Positions 1 to 7,965 of a DNA stretch of 64,000 bases are shown here, piece by piece. Each line of letters starts with the position of its first letter. Within the stretch, counting starts at the first letter, position 1. Source of the stretch: Microbacterium sp. YJN-G. GTDB taxonomy: Bacteria; Actinomycetota; Actinomycetes; Actinomycetales; Microbacteriaceae. A model generated the notes under the pieces. It did no database searches. It was not told where the DNA came from and worked only from the letters and a program-made list of their open reading frames with translations. The stretch spans positions 620,001-684,000 of the forward strand of contig NZ_CP060402.1 in assembly GCF_015040615.1 (NCBI RefSeq), given 5' to 3'. The position numbers and the translations under genes were made by a program.

Positions 1-714
1 GAGGAGGCCGCCGAGGTATGCCGACGGGCCGGAGTGCCGCTGATCGTCGGCACCAATCACTGCTTCGATCCCGCGTGGGGTCGGGCGAAGCACCACCTCG
101 CCCGGTCCGGCGGCCAGGTCGTCTCGATCTCCGTGACCCTCGCCCTGCCACCCAATACGCGTTATCACGAGCTCGTCGCCGAGATTCCTGTCGCTTCCGG
201 CGGACATCGGCCACCCGATCTCACCCGGCCCGAGATCGCAGCCGATGTCGTCCGGCGGCTTCTCGTCGGACTCGGCATCCATGACCTCCCGCTCGTGCGC
301 GACCTCGCCCCACGGCTGGAGAGGGTGCTCTTCGCTCGGGCAGTCCCGCCGCTGGGGTGCGCCGTGGGCTTCATCGCGCAGGGCATCCCCGTCCAGTTCA
401 CGACCGTGATGCTGCCCGGCGGCGCCGACGCGCTCTGGCGCATCACCGTCACGACCTCCGGCGAGCGGGTCGACGTGACCTTCCCGCCTGCCTTCGTGCA
501 CGCGGGCGGCGCGGAGGTCCGCGTGCGCACGGCTGACGGTCGCGACACGCTCTATTCGCAGGGCGCCATCGACGGGTACATCGCCGAGTGGCGCGCCCTC
601 GCCGAACTGCTCGACGCCGGGCTCCCGGTGGAGTACGACGAACTGCTCGACGACGCGCGCTACGCCCTCCGCCTCGCCGATGAGGCAGCCGCACTCGTAG
701 GGTCCGCCGCATGA
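1..714 (+). CDS. Gfo/Idh/MocA-like oxidoreductase, C-terminal part (5' end outside window)
   Basis: The frame is open from base 1, so the start lies upstream; 237 codons and the stop are visible. The first visible residues (EEAAEVCRRAGVPLIVGTNH) resemble the end of an NAD(P)-binding Rossmann domain of Gfo/Idh/MocA enzymes, where an AGVPL-V-x-N segment leads into the catalytic alpha/beta domain. The rest is compatible with that C-terminal domain, but I see no intact catalytic Lys motif because the N-terminus is missing. Such enzymes oxidise or reduce sugars and cyclitols at a carbonyl carbon. The stop overlaps the next start by 4 nt (ATGA), so the two are probably translated together. The family call is moderate; the substrate is unknown. 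Confidence 0.55.
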   Translation, partial: EEAAEVCRRAGVPLIVGTNHCFDPAWGRAKHHLARSGGQVVSISVTLALPPNTRYHELVAEIPVASGGHRPPDLTRPEIAADVVRRLLVGLGIHDLPLVRDLAPRLERVLFARAVPPLGCAVGFIAQGIPVQFTTVMLPGGADALWRITVTTSGERVDVTFPPAFVHAGGAEVRVRTADGRDTLYSQGAIDGYIAEWRALAELLDAGLPVEYDELLDDARYALRLADEAAALVGSAA

Positions 715-1487
715 GGGCGCGGGTCGTCACGCGCCTCGAGCCGTATCTCGTCGCGATCGCCGAGCTGCCCGAAAGCGCCGAGTCCGCCCCAGAGGCTGAG
801 GGCTCCATCGTGGTCGTGGACGGTCAGGGCGACTGGTGCTCGGCTGCGGCGGACGCGCTCGCGCGCGGCGCGGCCGCGATCATCGTCTCTCGGCCGTCGC
901 CGGCCCCAGTCGGGTCACTGGACGCCCTCGCCGCCGTCGTGCAGAGCGTTCCGGTGATCCTCGAGCGCGACCTGCTGCGCGCTGACGCCGTCGATCTGGT
1001 CAGGGACTCGATGAGCGAGATCGCGACGCCGGCCGTCCTCGCCGTCGAATGTCATGCGCCCCGTCCTCAGCTAGGCACGGCATTGCATGATGCGATCGGC
1101 TGGGCCCGAGTGATCGCCGGGGCGCGGCTGTCGGTGCGATCGGGCGCTTCGTCCGGCGGGCGGGTGCTCGGCCTGCTCGAGGCAGGCCCGGACGCGGCGG
1201 TGCCAGTGATCGCCGGGGAGCAGCCCGGTGCCGGGCCGCTCGGATGCGTGCGCGTCACAACCCTCGCCGAGACGCGTCTCGAGGTCGAGGCGGCGCGGGA
1301 TGTCGTCGTGGCCGTCACCGATTCCACCGGTCGACGTGTCCTACCGGCCCTGTTCGAGTCCCCGCACCGTGTCGCCCTGCGTCGCGCGATCGCCGCCGTG
1401 TGCACAGGCACGGGGACGGTTGACCTCCGCGATCTTCGTGACGACGCGGCCGCCGTCGAGGCCTTGCTCGCCACCGCAGGCGCATAA
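711..1487 (+). CDS. hypothetical protein translationally coupled to the Gfo/Idh/MocA gene
   Basis: This is a 258-residue Ala/Val-rich protein whose ATG overlaps the preceding stop. I do not recognise a family with confidence. The N-terminal part contains a GAAAIIVSRP segment, loosely like the end of a Rossmann half in Gfo-type proteins. A middle stretch (about residues 115-145) has a GTALHDAIGWARVIAG motif resembling the linker between the two Gfo domains. A degenerate paralogue or partner subunit of gene 1 is therefore possible. No signal peptide or membrane segment is visible. About 106 nt separate it from the dioxygenase gene, so it lies at the edge of the ring-cleavage operon. Confidence 0.6.
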   Translation: MRARVVTRLEPYLVAIAELPESAESAPEAEGSIVVVDGQGDWCSAAADALARGAAAIIVSRPSPAPVGSLDALAAVVQSVPVILERDLLRADAVDLVRDSMSEIATPAVLAVECHAPRPQLGTALHDAIGWARVIAGARLSVRSGASSGGRVLGLLEAGPDAAVPVIAGEQPGAGPLGCVRVTTLAETRLEVEAARDVVVAVTDSTGRRVLPALFESPHRVALRRAIAAVCTGTGTVDLRDLRDDAAAVEALLATAGA

Positions 1488-1593
1488 ATGTGAGTGATCA
1501 TGAAGATCGACGATATGGGATTCCTCGATATGCCCGACTTCGGCAAAAGTGGATGACGGGATCACCCCGCCGACTCACCGAAAGGGATCGAAG

Positions 1594-2613
1594 ATGATCA
1601 AGCTGCTGTCACATCTGTCATATGTGGCCATCACGTCGCCGGATGTCGAGGCGTCCGTCGATTTCTACGTCGAACAGGTCGGCCTCACCGTCGTCGACCG
1701 CGTCGACGGTGCCGTCTACCTCCGCTGCTGGGGTGACTACTACGCGTACTCGGTCGTGGTGGTTCCGGGCGATGAGCCCGGCCTCGTCACGGCCGCGTGG
1801 CGCACGTCCAGCGCCGAAGCGCTCGAGGAGGCCGCCAGGCGGGTCGAGGCCACAGGCATCGAGGGGGAGTGGATCGACGTGCACGCCATCGGCCGTGCGT
1901 ACCGGTTCACCGGCCCGTGGGGCCACACCCTCACGCTGCACTGGGACGTCACGCGTCACCACGACACCGAGGGCGACGCCGCCTCGATCTACCCCGACCG
2001 CCCCTCTCGTCGCAGCAAGGTCGCAGGTGCCCCGAGGCAGCTCGACCACGTCACGATCGCCACGAGCGACGTCGACGCGTTCGTGAAGTGGCACGTCGAC
2101 GTGCTCGGGTTCCGCTTCATGGCGCGCACGCAGCTCGACGAGGCGCCGATCTCGGTGTTCTCCGTGCTCACGACCAATGAGAAGTCCCACGACCTCGGTG
2201 TCGTGCTCGATGGCTCCACCCGCGCCGGCCGCGTCAACCACTACGCGTTCTGGGTCGACACCCGCGAAGAGCTGCTCATCGCCGCCGACGTCCTCGGTGA
2301 GAACGGCTACCCGATCGAGTACGGCCCGTCGATCCACGGCATCGGCGAGCAGAACTTCCTCTACTACCGCGAGCCCTCCAGCCTGCGTATCGAGCTGAAC
2401 ACCGGTGGCTACCGCAACTACGTGCCCGACTGGGAGGCCAACACCTGGAAGCCGTCTCAGGGGTCCAACAACTTCTACCGCAACAGCGCGATGCCGATGT
2501 CGATGACCGAGTCGTTCCCGCCCGCGGACGGCCCGACGGCGACCGAGGAAGGCGTGCCGGAGGAGATCAAGGATGCCCTGCTGAACCCCTACGCCAAGCA
2601 CGGCCAGGGCTGA
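1594..2613 (+). CDS. type I extradiol (catechol 2,3-) dioxygenase, VOC fold
   Basis: This 339-residue protein has two vicinal-oxygen-chelate halves (about 1-140 and 148-290). The iron-binding triad is visible as H152 (LDHVTI), H216 (VNHYAF) and E267 (LRIELN), with spacing close to that of BphC-type enzymes. A degenerate extradiol signature, H-x7-LYY-x2-P, precedes the Glu. It should open a dihydroxylated aromatic ring between a hydroxylated and a neighbouring carbon using O2 and Fe(II). An upstream in-frame ATG at 1549 is possible, but 1594 has AAAGGG at a good distance and matches the normal family N-terminus. It is followed by FAH, cyclase and FAD-hydroxylase genes, consistent with a meta-cleavage pathway. 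Confidence 0.9.
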   Translation: MIKLLSHLSYVAITSPDVEASVDFYVEQVGLTVVDRVDGAVYLRCWGDYYAYSVVVVPGDEPGLVTAAWRTSSAEALEEAARRVEATGIEGEWIDVHAIGRAYRFTGPWGHTLTLHWDVTRHHDTEGDAASIYPDRPSRRSKVAGAPRQLDHVTIATSDVDAFVKWHVDVLGFRFMARTQLDEAPISVFSVLTTNEKSHDLGVVLDGSTRAGRVNHYAFWVDTREELLIAADVLGENGYPIEYGPSIHGIGEQNFLYYREPSSLRIELNTGGYRNYVPDWEANTWKPSQGSNNFYRNSAMPMSMTESFPPADGPTATEEGVPEEIKDALLNPYAKHGQG

Positions 2614-2704
2614 CGGAAGAGGGGGAGCGGGTCACGCTCCGCTCCTCCGCATCCCGCATCCCGAACCCGTACCTGCTTCGCACGATGGAGAGCGAGAACC
2701 AGTG

Positions 2705-3700
2705 ATGACACTGCACGACCCGAGCGCCGGACTCGACGCACCCTTTGCGCTCGCCCGCTACCGCGACGGTGAGAGGATCCGACTCGGAGTGGTCGCGGGC
2801 GGCCGGATCCGATCGCTCGGAGCCGACGAGCTCGGCGCCGCCGATCTGAACGCATTCCTCGCGGCTCCCGACTGGGATCGCATCGGCGCGCTCGTCGCCG
2901 CGGACAGCTCGGCACCCGATCAAGAATGGATGCCACTGGCCGAGGTCGCCCTGACCGCACCCGTCGAGCCGAGGCAGGTTCTGCAGACCGGCGCGAACTA
3001 CCGCCAGCACGTCATCGAGCTCGTGGCCGCGGGGCTCACGCAGAAGACGGATCGCACACCCGAGGAGGCGCGCGAGTTCGCCGCGCGGATGATGGACGAG
3101 CGGAAGGCCAACGGCGAACCGTACTTCTTCATCGGCCTCCCGGCGTGCGTGGTGGGTGATGACGTCCCGCTGACGCTACCGGGGTACAGCGAGGTGCACG
3201 ACTGGGAGCTCGAACTCGCCGTGGTCATCGGACGCGAGGCGTTCCGTGTCTCACGCGAGGAAGCACTGAACCATGTCGCCGGCTACACCATCGTCAACGA
3301 TGTGACCACGCGCGATCTGGTCTTCCGCCAGGACATGAAGGAGATCGGCACGGACTGGTACCGCGCGAAGAACGCCCCCGGCTTCCTGCCGACCGGACCG
3401 TTCCTGGTGCCGTCGCCTTTCGCCGACGGTTCCGACCTTCACGTGCGCCTCGAACTCAACGGCGACATCATGCAGGACGCCTCGACGCAGGATCTGCTGT
3501 TCGACATCCCTGCACTCATCTCCGGGGCCTCTCAGACCATGCCGCTGCTGCCGGGGGATCTGCTGCTGACGGGCAGCCCCGCAGGCAACGGCCAGCACTG
3601 GAAGAGGTTCCTGCGCGACGGCGACGTCATGACCGGTACCATCCAGGGGCTGGGCACGCAGCGCGTTCGCTGCATCGCGGAGAGCGAGGTGGAGGCATGA
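2705..3700 (+). CDS. fumarylacetoacetate hydrolase family protein
   Basis: This 331-residue protein has the FAH fold. The C-terminal two thirds show the metal-binding acidic set in DWELELAVVIG, with an Asp further on in the TIVNDVTTRD segment, and the C-terminal LTGSPAGNG loop typical of the FAH/2-oxohept-3-ene-dioate group. Such enzymes hydrolyse or decarboxylate acylpyruvate-type ring-cleavage products using Mg2+. A GTG three bases upstream (2702) is an equally possible start; GGAG at 2687-2690 fits either. It overlaps the cyclase gene by ATGA. A second FAH paralogue closes the operon, so the two probably act on successive intermediates. Confidence 0.88.
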   Translation: MTLHDPSAGLDAPFALARYRDGERIRLGVVAGGRIRSLGADELGAADLNAFLAAPDWDRIGALVAADSSAPDQEWMPLAEVALTAPVEPRQVLQTGANYRQHVIELVAAGLTQKTDRTPEEAREFAARMMDERKANGEPYFFIGLPACVVGDDVPLTLPGYSEVHDWELELAVVIGREAFRVSREEALNHVAGYTIVNDVTTRDLVFRQDMKEIGTDWYRAKNAPGFLPTGPFLVPSPFADGSDLHVRLELNGDIMQDASTQDLLFDIPALISGASQTMPLLPGDLLLTGSPAGNGQHWKRFLRDGDVMTGTIQGLGTQRVRCIAESEVEA

Positions 3701-4689
3701 CGAGCGAGAACCCGGCCGACCTCGACCGGAGCAGCCCCGAGAGTGAGATCGCCGCGCGGGCCGAGGCCTTCCGCAACTGGGGCCGGTGGGGCGAGGACGA
3801 CCGCCTGGGCACACTCAACTTCATCGACGCAGCGAAGCGGGTCGAAGCCGCCGGCCTGGTCACCGCGGGCAGGGTCGTGTCGTTGTCGCAGTCCTTCGAC
3901 ATGAACGGCCCGCAGAAGGGCTGGCGTCGCAGGACCAACCCCGTGCACCTGATGATGGACACAGGGACGGATGCCGAGCGCGGGGCGCAGGGCTTCCCGC
4001 ACGGCATCGGCGGGGCAGACGACCACATCTCCATGCCGCTGCAGTGCTCCACGCAGTGGGATGGGCTCGGGCACATCTTCGACCACGGTCGTGCGTGGAA
4101 CGGCCGCCGTGCCGGCGACGTCGTCACCAGCGACGGTGACCTCGTCACCGGCATCGAGCATGCGGCATCCGTCATCGTCTCGCGTGGGGTCCTGCTCGAC
4201 GTGGGCCGGCACCTCCGCCCGGCCACCGGAGAGCTCGAGGACGGCTACGCGATCACCGCGGCGGACCTGGATGCGACCATCGCGGCGCAGGGCTCGTCGA
4301 GCTGCGTCGGCCGCGGTGACATCGTGCTCGTTCGGACCGGACAGCTCACCCGCACGAGACGCGACGGCTGGGGCGACTACGCGGGCGGTCCCGCGCCAGG
4401 GCTCTCGCTCACCACAGCGGCCTGGCTGCACCGCACCGAGATCGCCGCGATCGCGACCGACACCTGGGGCTTCGAAGTGCGCCCCAACGAGTTCGATGCG
4501 GCGGCGTTCCAGCCGCTCCACCAGGTCGTGATCCCGAACATCGGGCTCACGATCGGAGAACTGTGGGATCTCGACGAGCTCGGCGCCGTCTGCGCCGAGC
4601 GCGGCGACTACGAGTTCCTGCTCTCCGCCGCCCCGCTGCCCATCACCGGTGCGGTGGGGTCTCCGATCAATCCCGTCGCCATCCTCTGA
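3697..4689 (+). CDS. cyclase family protein (kynurenine-formamidase-like metal hydrolase)
   Basis: This 330-residue protein matches the cyclase/kynurenine formamidase family. It has a long N-terminal extension containing NWGRWGEDDRLGTLN, a motif characteristic of the actinobacterial subgroup. The metal-binding region, usually HxGTHxDxxxH, appears here as QWDGLGHIFDHG at about residue 118, so the first His of the classical motif is replaced. A later VVIPNIGLTIGELWDLDEL segment is the conserved family C-terminus. The family hydrolyses amides or lactones, or cyclises or opens small acids. Its start overlaps the FAH stop by 4 nt. In this operon it probably opens a lactone or hydrolyses a ring-cleavage product; the exact substrate is unknown. 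Confidence 0.82.
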   Translation: MTSENPADLDRSSPESEIAARAEAFRNWGRWGEDDRLGTLNFIDAAKRVEAAGLVTAGRVVSLSQSFDMNGPQKGWRRRTNPVHLMMDTGTDAERGAQGFPHGIGGADDHISMPLQCSTQWDGLGHIFDHGRAWNGRRAGDVVTSDGDLVTGIEHAASVIVSRGVLLDVGRHLRPATGELEDGYAITAADLDATIAAQGSSSCVGRGDIVLVRTGQLTRTRRDGWGDYAGGPAPGLSLTTAAWLHRTEIAAIATDTWGFEVRPNEFDAAAFQPLHQVVIPNIGLTIGELWDLDELGAVCAERGDYEFLLSAAPLPITGAVGSPINPVAIL

Positions 4690-4725
4690 CATCTCTCAAC
4701 AGACCCAGAACAGGGAGGTTCTGAC

Positions 4726-5859
4726 ATGACCGCAGTGAACAAGGTCGCCATCGCCGGCGCCGGCGTGACCGGACTGGCCGCAGCGATCCAGCTGGCCAAG
4801 GCGGGCGTCGACGTCGACGTCTTCGAGGCGAAGCCCGAGCTCAGCGCGCTGGGCTCCGGCATCTCGCTGCAGGGCAACGCCCTGCGCGTGTTCGACGCGC
4901 TCGGCGCGTGGGACGACATCCGCGCGGCGGGATACCCCTTCGAGGGCCTCAACCTGCGCGCCCCGGGACCGGGAGCGCCGATCGTGGCAGAGCTGCCCGA
5001 CGTCAAGACCGGAGGTCCGGACTATCCGGCGGCGATGGGGATGCCGCGCCCCGAGCTCGCCCGGATCCTTCTCGATCATGCGCAGCGTGCCGGCGCCGAC
5101 GTGCGGTTCGGTGTGCGGGTGACCGGCGTCGAACAGCACGCCGACACGGTGTGGGTCTCGTCCGACGATGCGGTGCTCGGCACCTACGGCCTGCTGATCG
5201 GAGCCGACGGTCTGAACTCGGCGGTGCGGGAGCTCATCGGCATCGAAACGAAGCCCGAGCCGACCGGTATGGGCATCTGGCGCTCCTTCGTGTCACGCCC
5301 GTCCGAGGTCGTGCGCAGCGAGCTGTACTACGGAGGGCCGGTCTACATCGCCGGGTACACACCCACCGGCGAGGACACGATGTACGCGTTCCTCGTCGAG
5401 AAGGCGCAGCACCGCTTCTCGGTGAGCGATGAGGAGGCCACCCGGATCATGCTCGAGGAGTCGCGCGCGTACGACGGGCCCTGGAACGCGATCCGTGCCG
5501 ACCTCGAGAACGGCGCGCATGCGAACTACACGTGGTTCACCAAGCATCTCGTGTCGGAGCCGTGGAACCGCGGCCGGGTCGTGATCCTCGGTGATGCCGC
5601 GCACAGCTGCCCGCCGACCATCGCCCAGGGCGCCGCCCAGGGGCTGGAGGACGCCCTCGTGCTCACTGAGCTGCTCACCGGGCGCGACGCCGTCGAGGCG
5701 TCGCTGTGGGACGAGTTCCACGCCCGCCGTCTGCCGCGTGCGAAGGCCGTGGTCGAGGCCTCGGTGCAACTGGGGCAGTGGCAGATCGACGGCGATCGCG
5801 ACGCCGACGCCGGAGGCCTGATCTTCGGCATCGCGCAGCAGATGGCACAGCCGGCATGA
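4726..5859 (+). CDS. FAD-dependent aromatic monooxygenase (salicylate / 3-hydroxybenzoate hydroxylase type)
   Basis: This 377-residue class A flavoprotein hydroxylase has three expected signatures: the N-terminal dinucleotide-binding GAGVTG at residues 11-16, the LLIGADGLNSAVR segment of the DG motif, and the second FAD motif RVVILGDAAHS followed by a proline-rich loop. These enzymes use NAD(P)H and O2 to hydroxylate an activated aromatic ring. No membrane segment or extra domain is visible. It lies 36 nt after the cyclase gene with GGGAGG before the ATG, and overlaps the amidohydrolase by ATGA. It probably makes the diol that the extradiol dioxygenase at 1594 cleaves. Confidence 0.88.
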   Translation: MTAVNKVAIAGAGVTGLAAAIQLAKAGVDVDVFEAKPELSALGSGISLQGNALRVFDALGAWDDIRAAGYPFEGLNLRAPGPGAPIVAELPDVKTGGPDYPAAMGMPRPELARILLDHAQRAGADVRFGVRVTGVEQHADTVWVSSDDAVLGTYGLLIGADGLNSAVRELIGIETKPEPTGMGIWRSFVSRPSEVVRSELYYGGPVYIAGYTPTGEDTMYAFLVEKAQHRFSVSDEEATRIMLEESRAYDGPWNAIRADLENGAHANYTWFTKHLVSEPWNRGRVVILGDAAHSCPPTIAQGAAQGLEDALVLTELLTGRDAVEASLWDEFHARRLPRAKAVVEASVQLGQWQIDGDRDADAGGLIFGIAQQMAQPA

Positions 5860-6860
5860 TCACCGACGTCCACGCCCATCTGCTGCTGCCTGCGCTCCAT
5901 GCCGAGGTCGAGCGCCGAGTGCCCGGACTGGTCGCCGAGGCCGCCGAACTCGAGCGGCGCCGCAACGGGGCTGAGAGCCTCGCGGCCTCCGGGGCGATGA
6001 TCGGCGCGCGCATCCCGAAGCTCACCCAGGTGGGAGCGCGCCTGTCCGCGATGGACGCCGTCGGGGTCGATCGTCAGTGGGTCAGCGTCTCCCCGAACCA
6101 CTTCTATCCGTGGGCGCCCGAGGGTCTTGCGGTGTGGGTGGCACTGGAGACGAACCGCCTGATCGCGGCGCACGTCGCCGAGGCGCCCAAGCGGCTCACC
6201 GGGCTCGGCGTCGTGCCTCTGCAGCATCCCGAGCGCATCGTCGAGTGCCTCGATGACGCGGTTCTCGGACGCGGGCTGGCCGGGGTGGAGATCTCATCGT
6301 TCGCCGGTGACGTCGAGCTGTCCGACGAACGACTCGAGCCCTTCTGGGCACGTGCCGAGGAACTCGGCGCCGTGGTGTTCCTGCATCCTTTCGGGTGCAG
6401 CCTGGACGAGCGGCTGGACCGGTTCTATCTCTCGAACACGGTCGGTCAGCCCGCTGAGAACGCGGTCGCCCTCTCACACCTCATCTTCGCCGGGGTGCTC
6501 GATCGGTACCCGTCGCTCAAGATCGTCGCCGCGCACGGCGGCGGCTACCTGCCGTTCGCGATCGGCCGTTCCGATCGCGCGTGGCGGGTGCGTCCCGAAG
6601 CGCAGCGCTGTGAACACGCCCCGTCGACGTATCTGCGCAGGCTGTGGTTCGACACCGTCGTGCACGACGCCGCCGCCGTGCAGCACCTCGTGGAGATCGC
6701 CGGAGCGTCGCAGATCGTGCTCGGAAGTGACTTCCCGTTCGACATGGGCATCGACGACCCGGTCTCGCTCGTGCGCACCGCGGATCTTCCCGAAGACGTC
6801 TCGCAGCGCATTCTGTCCGGCAACGCGGACGCGCTCCTGCAGACCACGGTGCGCGCATGA
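5856..6860 (+). CDS. ACMSD-like amidohydrolase (metal-dependent decarboxylase/hydratase)
   Basis: This 334-residue TIM-barrel amidohydrolase starts at the ATG overlapping the hydroxylase stop; the frame stays open further upstream, but the family N-terminus MITDVHAH fits this start. Metal ligands expected for the aminocarboxymuconate-semialdehyde decarboxylase group are visible: the HxH pair in DVHAHL, a His in VFLHPFG, a His in AAHGGGYLP, and the Asp in LGSDFPFDMG. Family members decarboxylate or hydrate aromatic acids and ring-cleavage products without a cofactor other than a metal. It lies between hydroxylase and FAH genes with 4-nt overlaps on both sides, so it should act in the same pathway. 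Confidence 0.88.
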   Translation: MITDVHAHLLLPALHAEVERRVPGLVAEAAELERRRNGAESLAASGAMIGARIPKLTQVGARLSAMDAVGVDRQWVSVSPNHFYPWAPEGLAVWVALETNRLIAAHVAEAPKRLTGLGVVPLQHPERIVECLDDAVLGRGLAGVEISSFAGDVELSDERLEPFWARAEELGAVVFLHPFGCSLDERLDRFYLSNTVGQPAENAVALSHLIFAGVLDRYPSLKIVAAHGGGYLPFAIGRSDRAWRVRPEAQRCEHAPSTYLRRLWFDTVVHDAAAVQHLVEIAGASQIVLGSDFPFDMGIDDPVSLVRTADLPEDVSQRILSGNADALLQTTVRA

Positions 6861-7825
6861 GGATCGCACGCTGGACGAAGAACGGCGAGGTCGGTGAGGG
6901 GTTCGTCATCGACGAACGCGTCGTGTCCTTCCCTGACGGGCAGACGGTCGCAGACATCCTGGCGGGAGGGCTGGATGCCGCCCACGCGGCATTCGCGCGC
7001 GTCGGCACCGAGCCCGGCACCGCGCTGGAGGAGGTGCGCCTGCTCGCACCCCTCGTGCCGGCGGCGGTGCGTGACTTCGTGGCGTTCGAAGAGCACGTCG
7101 AAGGGGTGAGCGCCTCGGTCGACGGTCGCAGCGAGGTCGTGCCCGAGTGGTACCAGGCGCCGACCTTCTACTTCACCAATCCGCACACCATCCTCGGTCC
7201 CGGCGAGCCGGTATCACCGCCTGTGACCGAGCGACTCGATTTCGAACTCGAGGTCGCCGTGGTGCTGGGCAGTGCGCCGGGAATCGGCGATGCCAATCTG
7301 ACTGCGGGGCAGGCCGCATCGCGCATCTTCGGCTACACGATCATGAACGACTGGTCCGCGCGCGACATCCAGTCGCGCGAGATGAAGGTGAAGCTCGGCC
7401 CTGCGAAGGGCAAGGACTTCGGCACCAGCCTGGGGCCGTGGATCGTGACCGCCGACGAACTCGCTCCGTACCTCGACGACGATGGGTTCCTGGCGGTCCG
7501 TGCGGAGGTGTGGGTCAACAGCGAGCTCGTCGGGGAGGACCTCGTCTCGAACATGGGCTGGCCGTTCGCCGAGCTCGTCGCGTATGCATCGCGCAATGCG
7601 CGGGTTGTCCCCGGTGATGTGCTCGGCAGCGGCACTGTCGGCAACGGCGGCTGCCTCGGTGAGCTGTGGGGCAGAGGGTCGGCGATAGCGCCGTTGCGTG
7701 AGGGCGACGTGGTGCGCATGGTCGTCGAGGGCATCGGCGAGCTCGCAGCGACGGTGGGGACCCCGGTGACGGCGCCTGCGCTTCCGGCAGCGCGTCCCCG
7801 CTCGCGAGCCCGCCGGCGCAGCTGA
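6857..7825 (+). CDS. fumarylacetoacetate hydrolase family protein (second paralogue)
   Basis: This 322-residue FAH-fold protein is clearly different from the one at 2705. The metal site is seen in LDFELEVAVVLG, and the motif KGKDFGTSLGPWIVT is shared with genuine fumarylacetoacetases and actinobacterial relatives. GYTIMNDWSARD and LGSGTVGNGG complete the conserved core. It should hydrolyse a C-C bond in a diketo acid. Its ATG overlaps the amidohydrolase stop. The last residues are Arg-rich and the stop lies just before an AT-rich promoter/operator, so this is the last gene of the coupled operon. Confidence 0.88.
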   Translation: MRIARWTKNGEVGEGFVIDERVVSFPDGQTVADILAGGLDAAHAAFARVGTEPGTALEEVRLLAPLVPAAVRDFVAFEEHVEGVSASVDGRSEVVPEWYQAPTFYFTNPHTILGPGEPVSPPVTERLDFELEVAVVLGSAPGIGDANLTAGQAASRIFGYTIMNDWSARDIQSREMKVKLGPAKGKDFGTSLGPWIVTADELAPYLDDDGFLAVRAEVWVNSELVGEDLVSNMGWPFAELVAYASRNARVVPGDVLGSGTVGNGGCLGELWGRGSAIAPLREGDVVRMVVEGIGELAATVGTPVTAPALPAARPRSRARRRS

Positions 7826-7863
7826 ATTCTTTAGTTGTTTTTCGACGAAAGAATGATTAGAAT
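7826..7863 (+). promoter_or_regulatory. promoter with nested palindromes upstream of the MFS gene
   Basis: In an AT-rich island, TTGTTT (7835-7840), a 17-nt spacer and TAGAAT (7858-7863) form a sigma-A-like promoter. The arms ATTCTTT (7826-7832) and AAAGAAT (7848-7854) flank it, and an 11-bp perfect palindrome TTTCGACGAAA (7840-7850) lies in the spacer. A repressor bound there would block RNA polymerase. No regulator gene for the catabolic operon is visible in the window. Confidence 0.55.
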
Positions 7864-7965
7864 TGACAGTGACGTCGGGGCCACAGCGGCCCGATCCCTG
7901 AGGTGAAGTCGCCCAGGGGCACACCCCGTCGCGTCGATCGCCCGGTCGTACGGGTCAGAACGCGT

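Noticed and set aside
1500..1556. An 18-codon open frame (MKIDDMGFLDMPDFGKSG) before the dioxygenase gene
   Set aside because: No ribosome site and no recognisable product; it could be a remnant or leader peptide, but nothing beyond an open frame supports it.
2702..2704. GTG as the start of the first FAH gene
   Set aside because: Equally compatible with the upstream GGAG, but the ATG immediately after it is the more usual start; the difference is one residue.
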